Positions 1 through 9,518 of a stretch of 64,000 nucleotides of DNA are shown here, one piece after another; position 1 is the stretch's first letter, and each line of letters begins with the position of its first letter. The notes under the pieces were generated by a model. It did no database searches and was not told where the DNA came from. It saw only the letters and a program-made list of their open reading frames with translations. Position numbers and translations under genes: made by a program. The DNA is from JAFNAG01 sp963824985 (GTDB taxonomy: Bacteria; Acidobacteriota; UBA6911): NCBI GenBank assembly GCA_963824985.1, contig CAWGRQ010000008.1:1-64000 (forward strand), written 5' to 3'.

Positions 1-616
1 TGGTTCCTTGCTGGAATGGACCACGACCGGCCCCCTGGTTTCCTGTCGGAATTGCTCGGCCGCTTTCTCGCCATTCCGCGGTTCGCAGCGAAATGACCAG
101 CTGATCCCCCGCGGGAGTCCAGTTCAGTTCAGTATTGTCGGCCAGTATCTTTCCGGCAGGCAAAGGCAGGGAAATGAATCTTCCGGCTACGCGTTCCCAG
201 ATCAACGGCTGATAAAGATCGTCCTTGAGCACCGTAATGGCGAGCCGGGCGGCATCGGGAGACCATTTCATGCTTCGAACCTGGCGTTTCTCGGGAAACA
301 GCTTCAGGATCTTGCCGCTCTGGGTGTCGATGACCAGCACGTCGCCCAGCGACGGCGCGACGTAGGTGGGATCGCCAAACCGCGAGTTATCGATGCCGAT
401 CCGATCGCGTTGGGTGGATGCGGTCGCCGCCAGCCACCTGCCGTCCGCGCTCAAGTCGGCGGCGCGCAGGCTCACAACCTCGAGGAGATCCTCCACGGTG
501 AAAAGGTCCGTGGCGGTGGTCCGGGCCTGATGGCCGGCGATCCGCTCGGCGCGGGCGGAAAACGCGAGGAGAATCGTTCCAACCAACATGATATTGCGGA
601 AGCCTGAAACTGGCAT
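1..616 (-). CDS. S9-type peptidase, N-terminal part (runs off window)
   Basis: Reading the minus strand from the ATG at 616 gives 205 uninterrupted codons to the window edge, so the gene is cut off at its 3' end. The first ~25 residues form a signal peptide (hydrophobic core IMLVGTILLAF, then ARAE). After it comes a stretch reading DLFTVEDLLEVVSLRAADLS, followed by DGRWLAATA, which is typical of the first propeller blade of prolyl oligopeptidase/DPP-IV-like S9 proteins. A second blade-like motif (SMKWSPDAARLAITV) follows. The catalytic domain lies outside the window, so a propeller-only TolB-like protein is possible. A Shine-Dalgarno AAGGAG sits 8 bases before the ATG. The gene is divergent from the M16 pair. 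Confidence 0.75.
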   Translation of the reverse strand, partial: MPVSGFRNIMLVGTILLAFSARAERIAGHQARTTATDLFTVEDLLEVVSLRAADLSADGRWLAATASTQRDRIGIDNSRFGDPTYVAPSLGDVLVIDTQSGKILKLFPEKRQVRSMKWSPDAARLAITVLKDDLYQPLIWERVAGRFISLPLPAGKILADNTELNWTPAGDQLVISLRTAEWRESGRAIPTGNQGAGRGPFQQGT

Positions 617-1111
617 AATCCGACTCCTTCGGTGAAGATTTCTGAACGAGAGCAATTGCGACCTTCTGGTCGAACGCCTTTCCAATCAGAAACGACTGCA
701 AATTACGTCCCGCGGCAGCGACGGTGCATTCATGGGCGCCCATCCTAACACAGCCCACTCGCGACGGGAAATCCCGGAATAGCCTCTCATGCGCCTATGG
801 CGCACCCGGTGACGCATGAAAATGTTTTGGCTTTGCGACTTTGCGTCTTGGCGTCCTTGCGTTGATTATTTTAACGCAATGACGCCAAGATGCGAGGGCG
901 CAAAGAGATATTTTCGGAACAGGAATAGGAAGGGTGCGCGCCCGCAATAGCCGCCGTCGTCTCCGAATCTCTGCCCCGGTTTTGTTGACGCCACACCGCG
1001 CGGCTGCTAGCATGTGGCATGCTATTGCCAGGCCTGCGATGATTGTCCAGGGCACGGCCGGCGAACCGGATTGCGTCTTGAGAGGAAACCATACCGAAAA
1101 AGGAAACGCGC
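617..1111. other. Divergent intergenic region (495 bp)
   Basis: This gap lies between the S9 gene (minus) and the M16 pair (plus), so both promoters should be here. Short reading frames on both strands overlap each other and resemble no protein. The only clear structure is the hairpin repeat at 831-905. I could not fix a promoter with confidence. Confidence 0.5.
831..905. repeat. Imperfect inverted repeat, 33-bp arms
   Basis: Arms at 831-863 and 873-905 are complementary apart from a few mismatches, with a 9-base AT-rich loop. The core CGTCTTGGCGTC (left arm) pairs with GACGCCAAGATG. The repeat-within-arm style (CTTTGCG, TTTGCGTC, TTGGCGTC, CTTGCGTT) resembles dispersed non-coding repeats of many environmental bacterial genomes. 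Overlapping reading frames here are not genes. Confidence 0.75.
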
Positions 1112-2512
1112 ATGATTCCACAAAAAACCGCGTGCCGGCTGTGCATTTACGCCCTTCTGGCGGCCTGGATCATGGTGACCCCGGCGGGCAGGGGAGGTGA
1201 AGCGGCAGATCAGAATCCGCCTTCGGCGGCAGCAGCGGTCCGGCCGCCGGAGCTGAAAATCCAGAAGCGGGAGCTGGCAAACGGCCTGCAGATCCTGATG
1301 CTCGAGGATCACTCGGCTCCGGTCATCAATCTTCAGTTGTGGTATCACGTCGGCTCCAAGGACGAAAAACCGGGGCGCACCGGTTTCGCGCACATCTTCG
1401 AGCATCTGATGTTCAAAGGCTCGGCGCATGTCGGCCCGGACGAGCACTCGCGCATCGTTGAGGCCGCCGGCGGCTTCGACAATGCCTACACGAACGACGA
1501 CGTCACCGTATACTGGCAGACATTTCCTGCCAATTACCTCGAGCGCATCGTCTGGCTGGAAGCCGATCGCATGGGGAGCCTCAACGTGGATGAGGCCAAC
1601 TTCAAGTCGGAGCGCGAAGTTGTGAAAGAAGAGCGCCGGGTCGGCATTGAAAACTCCCCTTACGGCCGGGTCACAGAAGACCTGGCGGCCGCGGCCTTCA
1701 CGGTTCACCCCTACAAGCACACTACGATCGGCAGCATGGAAGACCTCAACAAGGCCACGCTCGAGGACGTGCGCGAATTCCACATCACCTATTACCGGCC
1801 CGACAATGCCACCATGGTGATCGCGGGAGATTTCAATCCGGCGCAGGCGGCCGGTTGGGTGGAGAAGTATTTCTCCGGCATCCCCAGACCCGGCACTCCC
1901 ATCCCGCGCGTCACCGTGCAGGAACCGGCCCAGAAGGCCGAACGCCGCCTGATCAAGTGGTATGGATCGCAGTCACCGCTGTCGGCGATTGTTGCCGGTT
2001 ACCACATGCCCGCCGAGTTCACCCCCGATTCCTATCCGCTCATTCTTGCCTCCAACATCCTCTCCGGTGGCGAGAGCAGCCGTCTGTTCAGAAAACTGAT
2101 CTATGAAGACCAGATGGCCGTGCAGACCGCCGGGATGGGCAACTTCACCGAGCAACCCAACCTCTTCTATGCAATTGCGCTCCTCAATCCCGGCCGGAGC
2201 ATTGCCGCCGGGGAAAAAGCCCTGGAAGCGGTGCTGGATCAGATGAAGACCCAACCGGTCGGCGCGGCGGAGCTGGAAAAGGCCAAAAACCAGCAGATCG
2301 CATCCGATATTCTGGGCCGCCGGACCGTGCAGGAAAGGGCCGATGCCATCGGCCGCGCAGCGGTGATCGGCCGGGATCCGAATCTGGCCAATGTTGCCCT
2401 GGGGAGCTTTCTGCGCGTCACCGCCGCCGACATTCAGCGCGTGGCGCGCCAGTACTTCGACAAATCCCAGTGCACCCTGTTATGGATCGAGCCGTCCAAG
2501 GCGGCCAAATAA
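1112..2512 (+). CDS. M16 family zinc metallopeptidase, catalytic member
   Basis: A 466-residue exported protein. Residues 1-30 form a signal peptide (CIYALLAAWIMV). The inverted zinc motif HxxEH is intact as HIFEH (94-98), and the distal glutamate region follows at 169-174 (EVVKEE). The second half carries the conserved SSRLFRKL segment of the M16 C-terminal domain. M16 enzymes cut short peptides inside a closed chamber formed by two homologous halves. The next gene, 18 bases downstream, supplies a second half lacking the zinc site, so the two probably form a periplasmic heterodimer. An AAGGAA precedes the start. Substrate is unknown. Confidence 0.93.
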   Translation: MIPQKTACRLCIYALLAAWIMVTPAGRGGEAADQNPPSAAAAVRPPELKIQKRELANGLQILMLEDHSAPVINLQLWYHVGSKDEKPGRTGFAHIFEHLMFKGSAHVGPDEHSRIVEAAGGFDNAYTNDDVTVYWQTFPANYLERIVWLEADRMGSLNVDEANFKSEREVVKEERRVGIENSPYGRVTEDLAAAAFTVHPYKHTTIGSMEDLNKATLEDVREFHITYYRPDNATMVIAGDFNPAQAAGWVEKYFSGIPRPGTPIPRVTVQEPAQKAERRLIKWYGSQSPLSAIVAGYHMPAEFTPDSYPLILASNILSGGESSRLFRKLIYEDQMAVQTAGMGNFTEQPNLFYAIALLNPGRSIAAGEKALEAVLDQMKTQPVGAAELEKAKNQQIASDILGRRTVQERADAIGRAAVIGRDPNLANVALGSFLRVTAADIQRVARQYFDKSQCTLLWIEPSKAAK

Positions 2513-2530
2513 GCCCGGGGGAAGCCATCC

Positions 2531-4084
2531 ATGTCCATCAGAGATTCCTTGCCGCGAAACACGATCGGGATTTTGTTGCTGGCCGCCCTCGGAATGGCGG
2601 CGTGCTCTACGCCGCAGGCACCCCAGAATGAGCAAGCCACCGGGGGCGCCGCGCAGACTTCGGGCACGGGCATCGTGCCGCCGGGAATACAGCTGGGGGC
2701 GCAAATGCCCGCGGCCGCGCCGACCAGGCCTTATGCTTTTCCCAAGGCCGCCACACGAACGCTCCAGAACGGCGTGCAATCTTTCGTCGTTGCCGACAGC
2801 GAACAGCCGATGGTAACGGTGCGGCTCGTGCTGACCGGTGCCGGATCCATCAACGATCCTGCCGGCAAACCCGGCGTGGCCAACATGACGGCCGACCTGC
2901 TGACCCAGGGCACCGCCTCACGCTCCGCGCAGCAGATCGCCGAAGCCATTGATTTCGTGGGCGGTTCGCTCAGCGCCAGCGCGGACAAGGATGGCGCTTA
3001 TCTGGCCGTTACCGTGGTGAAAAAAGATTTCGGCCTGGCCATGGACCTTCTCTCCGACATTCTGATCCGCCCCGCCTTCAAAGGCGAGGAGCTGGAGCGC
3101 CGGCGCCAGCAGGCGCTGTCCAACCTCGAGGTCCAGTACTCCGATCCGGCTTATGTCGCCGACGTCGTGCTTCAGCGGATCGTCTACGGTCAGCATCCAT
3201 ACGGCCTTCCGGGAAGCGGAACTCCCGACTCGTTGCGGGATATCGGCCGCGATGACCTCGTGCGTTTCTGGGAGGCCCATTTCGAGCCGCAAGGCTCCCT
3301 GCTGGCATTTGCCGGCGATATCGCTCCTGACGCGGCTTTTGCGGCCGCGGATAAGTATCTCGGGCCGGCCGCCTGGCCCAGGCGCGAAGCCCGCGCGGCA
3401 GCACCCGCACCTCCCCGGCCGCCGAGCGGCCTGCGCATCGTGTGTGTCGACAAGCCCGACGCCAACCAGAGCCAGATCCGCATCGGCCGCCTCGGTATTC
3501 CGCGCAACCATCCCGATTACCTGCCGCTTTATGTCGCCAATCGGATCTTCGGCGGCGGCTTCAATTCCCGCCTGTCCACGGAGATCCGCCAGAAAAAAGG
3601 GCTGACCTACGGCGCCTATTCCAGCTTCAACAGCTACCTGCAAACCGGCGATTTTTCCGCCTCAACCTTTACCCGCACCGAGACTACCCTGCAAGCGGCG
3701 AAGCTGATGGTGGACCTGATCGCCGGAATGTCCACGGGCGCGCTCGGCCCGAGGGAGCTGGATTTTGCCCGCGACTATCTCGCCGGCGTGTTCCCCATCC
3801 AGACGGAAACCGGTGAGCAGGTGGCTTCGAGAAGACTGGCCGTGGCACAGTATCATCTCCCCGTGGATTATTACGATACCTACCAGCAGAGGGTTCTCGA
3901 CGTGAATGCCGCGAAGATCAAGGAAATGGCGGGGCGCTATTTTGACTCGATGAATCTGGACCTGGTCCTGGTCGGAAACGTCCAGGCATTTCGCGATGCC
4001 GTCAGGAAGGAATTCCCGAACGCGCGCTATGAGGAAATTCCTTTCGACAAGATCAGCCTGCTGGCGGACAACCTGTTCAGATAG
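2531..4084 (+). CDS. M16 family protein, non-catalytic partner, lipoprotein
   Basis: A 517-residue M16 homologue. The N-terminus ends in a lipobox-like GMAAC with Cys at residue 25, so it is probably membrane-anchored in the periplasm. Where HxxEH should lie the sequence reads ANMTADLLTQGT, so the zinc ligands are missing. The C-terminal half keeps the partner motif with Arg and Tyr (SRLSTEIRQKKGLTYGAYSSF region), which positions substrate in M16B heterodimers. A 45-residue Pro/Ala/Gln-rich linker separates lipobox and domain. It starts 18 bases after the catalytic M16 gene with a GGGGAAG ribosome site, so the pair is one transcript. Confidence 0.92.
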   Translation: MSIRDSLPRNTIGILLLAALGMAACSTPQAPQNEQATGGAAQTSGTGIVPPGIQLGAQMPAAAPTRPYAFPKAATRTLQNGVQSFVVADSEQPMVTVRLVLTGAGSINDPAGKPGVANMTADLLTQGTASRSAQQIAEAIDFVGGSLSASADKDGAYLAVTVVKKDFGLAMDLLSDILIRPAFKGEELERRRQQALSNLEVQYSDPAYVADVVLQRIVYGQHPYGLPGSGTPDSLRDIGRDDLVRFWEAHFEPQGSLLAFAGDIAPDAAFAAADKYLGPAAWPRREARAAAPAPPRPPSGLRIVCVDKPDANQSQIRIGRLGIPRNHPDYLPLYVANRIFGGGFNSRLSTEIRQKKGLTYGAYSSFNSYLQTGDFSASTFTRTETTLQAAKLMVDLIAGMSTGALGPRELDFARDYLAGVFPIQTETGEQVASRRLAVAQYHLPVDYYDTYQQRVLDVNAAKIKEMAGRYFDSMNLDLVLVGNVQAFRDAVRKEFPNARYEEIPFDKISLLADNLFR

Positions 4085-4142
4085 CATCCGAAGTTCCGCG
4101 CCCGACGCAGGACGCGTGACCCGACATGGTAGCGGAATTCTT

Positions 4143-4448
4143 CTATTTTTTCAGGCTCAGATCCAAGGCGCCGTAACTACCATCGTCCAGATACCAGCTG
4201 CCCATCAGCCTGGATCCTAGCACAATGTCGCTGATGACGTCCAGCTTCGCTTTCGCCGGGCTGATCTTGTTGCCGAGGGTCAAGACGAACTCAAAGCTGA
4301 AGGAATCTTCATCATCTATTCTAAGGTTTTTGATCGCAACTTCCTTGGTCTTGCCCACGGCGATCGTTCCGGCGTAGGAGTTGCCCTCCTTCTTCAGCGA
4401 ATGAACACGGTCTGCCTTCTCCGGCGCCACCCATCTATTTAACGGCAT
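4143..4448 (-). CDS. Small hypothetical protein, possible relic
   Basis: A 101-residue frame without signal peptide or known motif. The stretch from ~25 to 70 alternates hydrophobic and charged residues as in a small beta-barrel (YAGTIAVGKTKEVAIKNL, then DSFSFEFVLTLG), and the end reads GSRLMGSWYLDDGSYG. That pattern resembles the C-terminal beta domains found after some exported hydrolases, so this could be a surviving tail of a lost gene. It is more AT-rich than its neighbours. An in-frame stop lies about 25 bases upstream of the ATG and I see no good ribosome site. Function unknown. Confidence 0.4.
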   Translation of the reverse strand: MPLNRWVAPEKADRVHSLKKEGNSYAGTIAVGKTKEVAIKNLRIDDEDSFSFEFVLTLGNKISPAKAKLDVISDIVLGSRLMGSWYLDDGSYGALDLSLKK

Positions 4449-4700
4449 GCCCTTTTCTTGGCTTCGTATTAGAATTCATAACTACCGGATAGCTGCTGCC
4501 GATGTCCGGCTTGCGCGGCAGAGCAGGGCCGGAAACGATCTTTGACCGGATATCTGGCCGCGACCGCGGCACATAAAATAGTCATGTGCCAAACCCGCAG
4601 GAAGCGGGAGGCGGGCCGAAGATGATTTTGAGCCACCTAGTCCTCCCGACGCGGTACGGCAGGGCATGGCGCCGAAAGCAGTGAGTGAGGAGAAGATGCA

Positions 4701-6296
4701 ATGAAAACGTGGAAACCGCGTTATTTCTGGTTCAAGGGAATGCTTGTCATAGGTCTTCTCTTGAGCCTTCTTCTTCTGATCCAATCGGCTTACACCTACT
4801 ATCAGGTCTCGCGACAACTCGTGAGCGACCAGTTAACCAGAGAGTCGGAGAGGCAGGTCCTCGCGGTTGAGCGCGGTCTGCGCCAGTCAGGCGCCAGCGA
4901 TTCGGAGCAGCAGAAGGCCGTGCTCGAGGACATCATTCTGGACAATCCCAACAAGATCGCGTGGATGCGGATTGTCGACAACACAGGAAAGGTCCTGGTT
5001 CAGGCCGGGGAGGCGACCGGCCCACCCTTGCCTATGGGGGACCTGCGCCCCGGCGCCGACGTGAGCGAGCCGACTTCTGAAGTGCGTGACAGCGCACAAG
5101 GCAGGGTCATGGTTTCGATCCGGCCGCTGCGCATGGGGCGAGGATTTCCGGGTGGCTTTACCGGGCGCGGGCTGAGCCGCCCGCCCGGGGCGTTTCAGAA
5201 TCCCGAACGCAGCCGCTCAGGGATTGGTCTTCCTAATGCTCCGCAAACTCCGGAGAGCAGGCGCGGTGGGAGCCCATCCGCCCCCGCGCCGCGGGTGCCG
5301 GAGGCCGCAAGGTCCACAGCAGGTTCCGAGCCCTCAATGCAGGCTCCAGAAGGCGGCCGGGCCGCGACCCGCCCGCCAGACCTCCCGCAGGGCCCGAGAA
5401 ACCTGTTGGAGATCGCCCTGTACCTTGAGAGCGCTTCCGCCGTGTTCAGCCCGTTGAGGCGCAACCTGATCGTCAGCACCCTGGCTGCCCTGGGCCTCGC
5501 GGCCGCCATGATCATCATCTGGATCCGTTTTCCGCTGTATGTGCGCGGAAAGCAACTGGAGGAGCAGCTGGAACTGGCGCGCAAAGTTCAAACGGACATG
5601 TTGCCCCTGTCCAACCCCTCGCTCGAAGGGCTCGACTTCGCGGCAGCCTGCGTTGCCGCATGGCAGGTCGGTGGAGATTTTTATGATGTGTTCACAACCA
5701 ACAAGGGACATATTGCGCTTGTGCTCGGTGACGTGGCGGGGAAGGGTCTGCCCGCTGCCTTGCTGATGGGATTGCTCCACGGCGCGCTACGCTCCATGCG
5801 CTGGATGGAGACGCCGCTGGACCAGGAAATATCCTGGCGGCAGCTGAACTACCTCCTGAGCACCCGGACCGCTCCCGAGCGCTTTGCCAGCCTGTTCTGG
5901 AGCGCCTACGACCGGGAATCACAGATAATCCGGTACGTCAACGCAGGCCACCTGCCGCCGATGTTGCTGCGACGCAACGGCAACGGCGGCTGCAAAATCC
6001 ATCGGCTCACGGAGGGGGGCCCGATTCTCGGTGTGGTGCCGTCGGCCCATTATAAACAGGGTGAGATTGCCGTTCAGCCCGGCGATCTTCTTGTCCTTTA
6101 CTCGGACGGCATCGTAGAAGCGGCAAATGCCACCGAAGAGGAGTTCGGCGAGGAGCGCCTGTCCAAAATCATCCAGCAGAATTGCGCCCGCCCCTCCGCG
6201 GAAATCCGCGACGAAATCCTGGGGCAGGTCCGGCTTTTCATCAAGAAAGAACAGGCACAGGACGACATGACCCTGGTAGTCGCCCGCCTCAATTGA
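4701..6296 (+). CDS. Membrane-bound PP2C (SpoIIE/RsbU-like) phosphatase
   Basis: A 531-residue protein. A membrane helix at ~11-30 is followed by a periplasmic region of ~220 residues whose distal part (~150-240) is rich in Pro, Gly, Ser and Arg. A second helix lies at ~255-275 (STLAALGLAAAMIIIWI), then a short coiled linker leads to a PP2C domain from ~295. Metal-binding motifs are visible: GGDFYD, GDVAGKG and SDGIVEA. Such enzymes dephosphorylate anti-anti-sigma factors (STAS proteins) in partner-switching pathways. No anti-sigma or STAS gene is adjacent, so its target lies elsewhere. The ATG at 4701 follows AGGAG. Confidence 0.92.
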   Translation: MKTWKPRYFWFKGMLVIGLLLSLLLLIQSAYTYYQVSRQLVSDQLTRESERQVLAVERGLRQSGASDSEQQKAVLEDIILDNPNKIAWMRIVDNTGKVLVQAGEATGPPLPMGDLRPGADVSEPTSEVRDSAQGRVMVSIRPLRMGRGFPGGFTGRGLSRPPGAFQNPERSRSGIGLPNAPQTPESRRGGSPSAPAPRVPEAARSTAGSEPSMQAPEGGRAATRPPDLPQGPRNLLEIALYLESASAVFSPLRRNLIVSTLAALGLAAAMIIIWIRFPLYVRGKQLEEQLELARKVQTDMLPLSNPSLEGLDFAAACVAAWQVGGDFYDVFTTNKGHIALVLGDVAGKGLPAALLMGLLHGALRSMRWMETPLDQEISWRQLNYLLSTRTAPERFASLFWSAYDRESQIIRYVNAGHLPPMLLRRNGNGGCKIHRLTEGGPILGVVPSAHYKQGEIAVQPGDLLVLYSDGIVEAANATEEEFGEERLSKIIQQNCARPSAEIRDEILGQVRLFIKKEQAQDDMTLVVARLN

Positions 6297-6332
6297 AGTG
6301 GGCGGCCCGGCGGGGCAGGGTGAACATCGCTG

Positions 6333-6644
6333 ATGACAGCCGGGCCAGATCTGGAAAATTTGCCCTTGCTTCGGATTGCCCTCGGAGCCCGAGCAAGCGA
6401 CGTGCTCGGCATGATCCTGCGGCAGGGAGCGTTGCAGATTGTCCCCGGGCTGTTTCTCGGCCTGGGATTGGCTGCATTGATATCCCAGGGACTTCGGGCC
6501 ATGCTCTTTGGCGTAACGCCCTGGGACACCTCGGTGTTTTTCGCGATATCCGCTGTGATGCTGGCCTGCGGGCTCGCGGCATCCCTGATCCCCGCCACGC
6601 AGGCCACGCATGTGGATCCGGTGAATGCGCTGAGAGTTCAGTAG
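6333..6644 (+). pseudogene. C-terminal remnant of FtsX/MacB-type permease
   Basis: A 103-residue frame matching only the last part of an FtsX-family permease. LLRIALGARASDVLGMILRQ corresponds to the REIGLRMALGA helix-loop of the family, followed by two membrane segments and the usual end (IPATQATHVDPVNALRVQ). The intact ADOP permease on the opposite strand ends with the equivalent VPARRASRVDPMRALRCE. Everything upstream of this segment is gone and no ribosome site precedes it. It looks like the stump of a second ADOP gene lost by deletion next to, and convergent with, the surviving copy. Confidence 0.8.
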
Positions 6645-6772
6645 CGGTTTCGGTGACCGGCTTCGGCGAACTACAACCCAATGGTCCGGTTGGCACAATT
6701 CAGTCCGGATGCCCTCCGGCCTTTGATGAGGGCATCGATCCTGCGCAGATCGGGGCGACCGGGGGACCGGCC

Positions 6773-9268
6773 TCACTCACAACGAAGCGCTCTCATGGGA
6801 TCCACCCGCGATGCGCGTCGTGCCGGAACCAGACCCGCACCCGCGGCCACGAGCGCCAGGGCGGCTGCCGCGCCGGCAAATACCACCGGGTCCCATCCTT
6901 GAATCTGATAGAGAAGGGATTGGGCGTATCGAGCCAGCACGGCCGCCGAAACCAGCCCGATGACGCCGCCCACGAGAGTCATCATGCCCACCTGCCTGAG
7001 CACCATGCCGCGCACACGACCCGGGGTGGCGCCGAGCGCCATCCGCAGTCCGATTTCCCGCGTGCGCTGCGCCACCGTGTAGGCAAGTACGCCGTACAGG
7101 CCCACCGCGGCCAGGAGGGTGGCCAGGAATGCGAAGGCCGACGACAGCACGGTGATGAAGCGGTCCATAAACACGTTTTCGCGCACCTGCTGGGGCATGG
7201 TTCTCAGATCCACGACGGGCAGGTTGGCGTCGTGCGCGGCGATCACCCTCGGCATGGTCGACAGGAACTGCTCTGGATCCAGCGACGTGCGCACGTAGTA
7301 GGTGAGGAAACCGAGGCTGCTATCCTGCCGGTACGGGCGGTAAAACAGGGGCGGAACCTCGTCTTTCACTTCGCTGTATTTTGCGTCCTTGACGAGACCG
7401 ACGATCTCGGTGTCAAGCTGACCGTTGCGAGGGCCGATCCGCTTGCCGACGGCATCGCGCCCCAGATTGAATTTTTTTGCGAAAGCTTCGTTGACGATGG
7501 CCACTTTCGGCGCGGCCGCCGTGTCGGCGCGGGTGAATTCCCTGCCGGCGAGCAGCGGAATGCCCAGAGTCTGGAAATAGCCGGGGCCAATCGCGTTATA
7601 GCCTGAGTTCATATCGGTGTCGGGCCCGAATTTGTACCCTTCCACCGAAACGTCCTGGCCCCAGTTGTCTCCGGCGAGCAGCGGCACCAGGGCTCCGGAA
7701 GCGCCGGTCACCCCCGGAAGCGCGGGCAACTCCTCGTCGAGGAGTTCGAAGAATTGGCGCGACCGTTCGGCGCTGTAGCCGTTCAGGACGGGGGCGACGG
7801 AGAAGGTGATTACATTGTCGACCTTCAGGCCCAGGTTGACCCGGCTTATGTTGAGCAGGCTCTTCGTGAACAGCCCCGCCCCGATCAGCAGCGTCATCGA
7901 CAGAAAGATCTGGACCGTTGCCAGAGCCGTGCGGAAGCGGGCCGCCGAACGGGCCCCGGACGGCTGGCCGGCCTGCCCCTTCAGCACCGTAGTCAGGTCG
8001 GAACGGGTGCTGTGGAGCGCCGGAAACAGCCCGAAAAGCAATCCGGTGGCGACCGTGAGCGCAAATGCGAAGAGGATCACTGCCAGGTCGATCCTCATGG
8101 GGATGACGGCGGCGGCTTCCGCCGGCAGCATCGATGCGATCAGAGCCAGGGTCCACTGGGCGACGACGAGGCCGGCCAGGCCGCCGGCCAAGGCGAGGAT
8201 GCCCGCTTCGCTCAGCAGCTGGGCGACCAGGTGCCGGCGGCCCGCCCCGATCGAGAGCCGGATCGCAATTTCGCCGGCGCGCGCGGCCCCCCGGGCCAGA
8301 AGCAGGTTGGCGATGTTCGCGCATGCGATCAGCAAAACGAGCCCCGTGACGCAGAGCAGCAGCACCAGCGGTTCCTTGGCCTCGCGGGAGACGGTACTCT
8401 GGCCTCGCGGTCCGTCTTCCAGAAGGACCTGTTTGGCTCGAAATTGCGCCATCGTCTGCTCGCTCATCCCCTTCTGAAGAGGGGCTTCCACGTCATTGAG
8501 AAGGGCATGATACCGCAGGTTGAGCGCCGCCTGAGCCTGCTGGCGTGAGACCCCCGGTTTCAAACGCGCGAACAGGTAAATCCAATAGGCGCGCCGATTT
8601 TCAAAAGTGCCCTTGGCTCCGGGGCTCATAGACTCGCGCAAGGTCACGGGAACAAACACCTGCGGCCGCGCTCCCAGGCTCGTCCCCTCGAAACCGCGCG
8701 GAGCGACGCCGACGATCGTGAAAGTCTGCCCATTGATGATCATGGTCTGATTCACGATGTCGGAACGCGATCCGAAACGAGTCTGCCAACAGCCGTGGCT
8801 AAGCACGACAATGTGGGATTCGCCGGGCGAAGGATCATCCCCGGGGTCGATGAGGCGGCCCAGCTCCGGCCGCAGGCCGAGCACCGGGAAATAGCTGCCG
8901 GAAACCAGCATCCCCTGTCCGTTCAGCGTCTGCCCGCCAAACGAGAGATTCGCCCCGAAGATCCGGTGGGCGGCGATCCCCGTGAACACGGTCTGATCCC
9001 GCTCGAGGTCGCGGAACATCGGGTAGCTGAACACCTGTTCGGTCTTGCCCGCCACGTTGGATGACTGCGAACCCGGCTTGGGGCCCGGGGCGGACAGATT
9101 GACAAGCCGCACGGGTTCCTGCACCGGAAGCGGGCTCAGCAACAGGTGATGGAACAGCGAGTAAATGGCCGCAGTCGCCCCGATGCCGAACGAGAGCGAA
9201 ATGATCGCGACCACCGTGACAAAGGGAGTTCTCAGCAAAGCGCGCAGGGTATGCCTTAGGCTGATCAT
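6773..9268 (-). CDS. ADOP-family ABC transporter permease (MacB/FtsX type)
   Basis: An 831-residue permease with the acidobacterial duplicated-permease layout. It has an N-terminal membrane helix (TVVAIISLSFGIGATAAIY), a MacB-like periplasmic domain to ~250, and three helices of the first FtsX unit (~290-410). A second periplasmic domain follows, then a C-terminal FtsX unit (~700-831) with the signature REIGLRMALGATPGRVRGMVL. Members are thought to work in lipoprotein or peptide export, or mechanotransmission, with a separate ATPase; none is encoded nearby. I see no good Shine-Dalgarno at the ATG (9268). Substrate unknown. Confidence 0.92.
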   Translation of the reverse strand: MISLRHTLRALLRTPFVTVVAIISLSFGIGATAAIYSLFHHLLLSPLPVQEPVRLVNLSAPGPKPGSQSSNVAGKTEQVFSYPMFRDLERDQTVFTGIAAHRIFGANLSFGGQTLNGQGMLVSGSYFPVLGLRPELGRLIDPGDDPSPGESHIVVLSHGCWQTRFGSRSDIVNQTMIINGQTFTIVGVAPRGFEGTSLGARPQVFVPVTLRESMSPGAKGTFENRRAYWIYLFARLKPGVSRQQAQAALNLRYHALLNDVEAPLQKGMSEQTMAQFRAKQVLLEDGPRGQSTVSREAKEPLVLLLCVTGLVLLIACANIANLLLARGAARAGEIAIRLSIGAGRRHLVAQLLSEAGILALAGGLAGLVVAQWTLALIASMLPAEAAAVIPMRIDLAVILFAFALTVATGLLFGLFPALHSTRSDLTTVLKGQAGQPSGARSAARFRTALATVQIFLSMTLLIGAGLFTKSLLNISRVNLGLKVDNVITFSVAPVLNGYSAERSRQFFELLDEELPALPGVTGASGALVPLLAGDNWGQDVSVEGYKFGPDTDMNSGYNAIGPGYFQTLGIPLLAGREFTRADTAAAPKVAIVNEAFAKKFNLGRDAVGKRIGPRNGQLDTEIVGLVKDAKYSEVKDEVPPLFYRPYRQDSSLGFLTYYVRTSLDPEQFLSTMPRVIAAHDANLPVVDLRTMPQQVRENVFMDRFITVLSSAFAFLATLLAAVGLYGVLAYTVAQRTREIGLRMALGATPGRVRGMVLRQVGMMTLVGGVIGLVSAAVLARYAQSLLYQIQGWDPVVFAGAAAALALVAAGAGLVPARRASRVDPMRALRCE

Positions 9269-9518
9269 ATCGGCTATTACGAAATCGGGGGGGAAGAAGT
9301 TTGAAAATAATGCCAGTCATTCGCCAAAATTCCGACCGACCGATTTCATACGGGGTACTTTGCCTGTTCCTGCAGTCAAAGCCGCAAGCATCAGGGGCAT
9401 GCCCACTGAGCAACGGCCGGGAATTCTTGAGAAACGGATCGAATTCCATTAAGGTCATACACGCCCGATTGCAACCGGGGTCGGATCACCTCGCAATTTT
9501 TAAAGGAGAGAACGTTCC

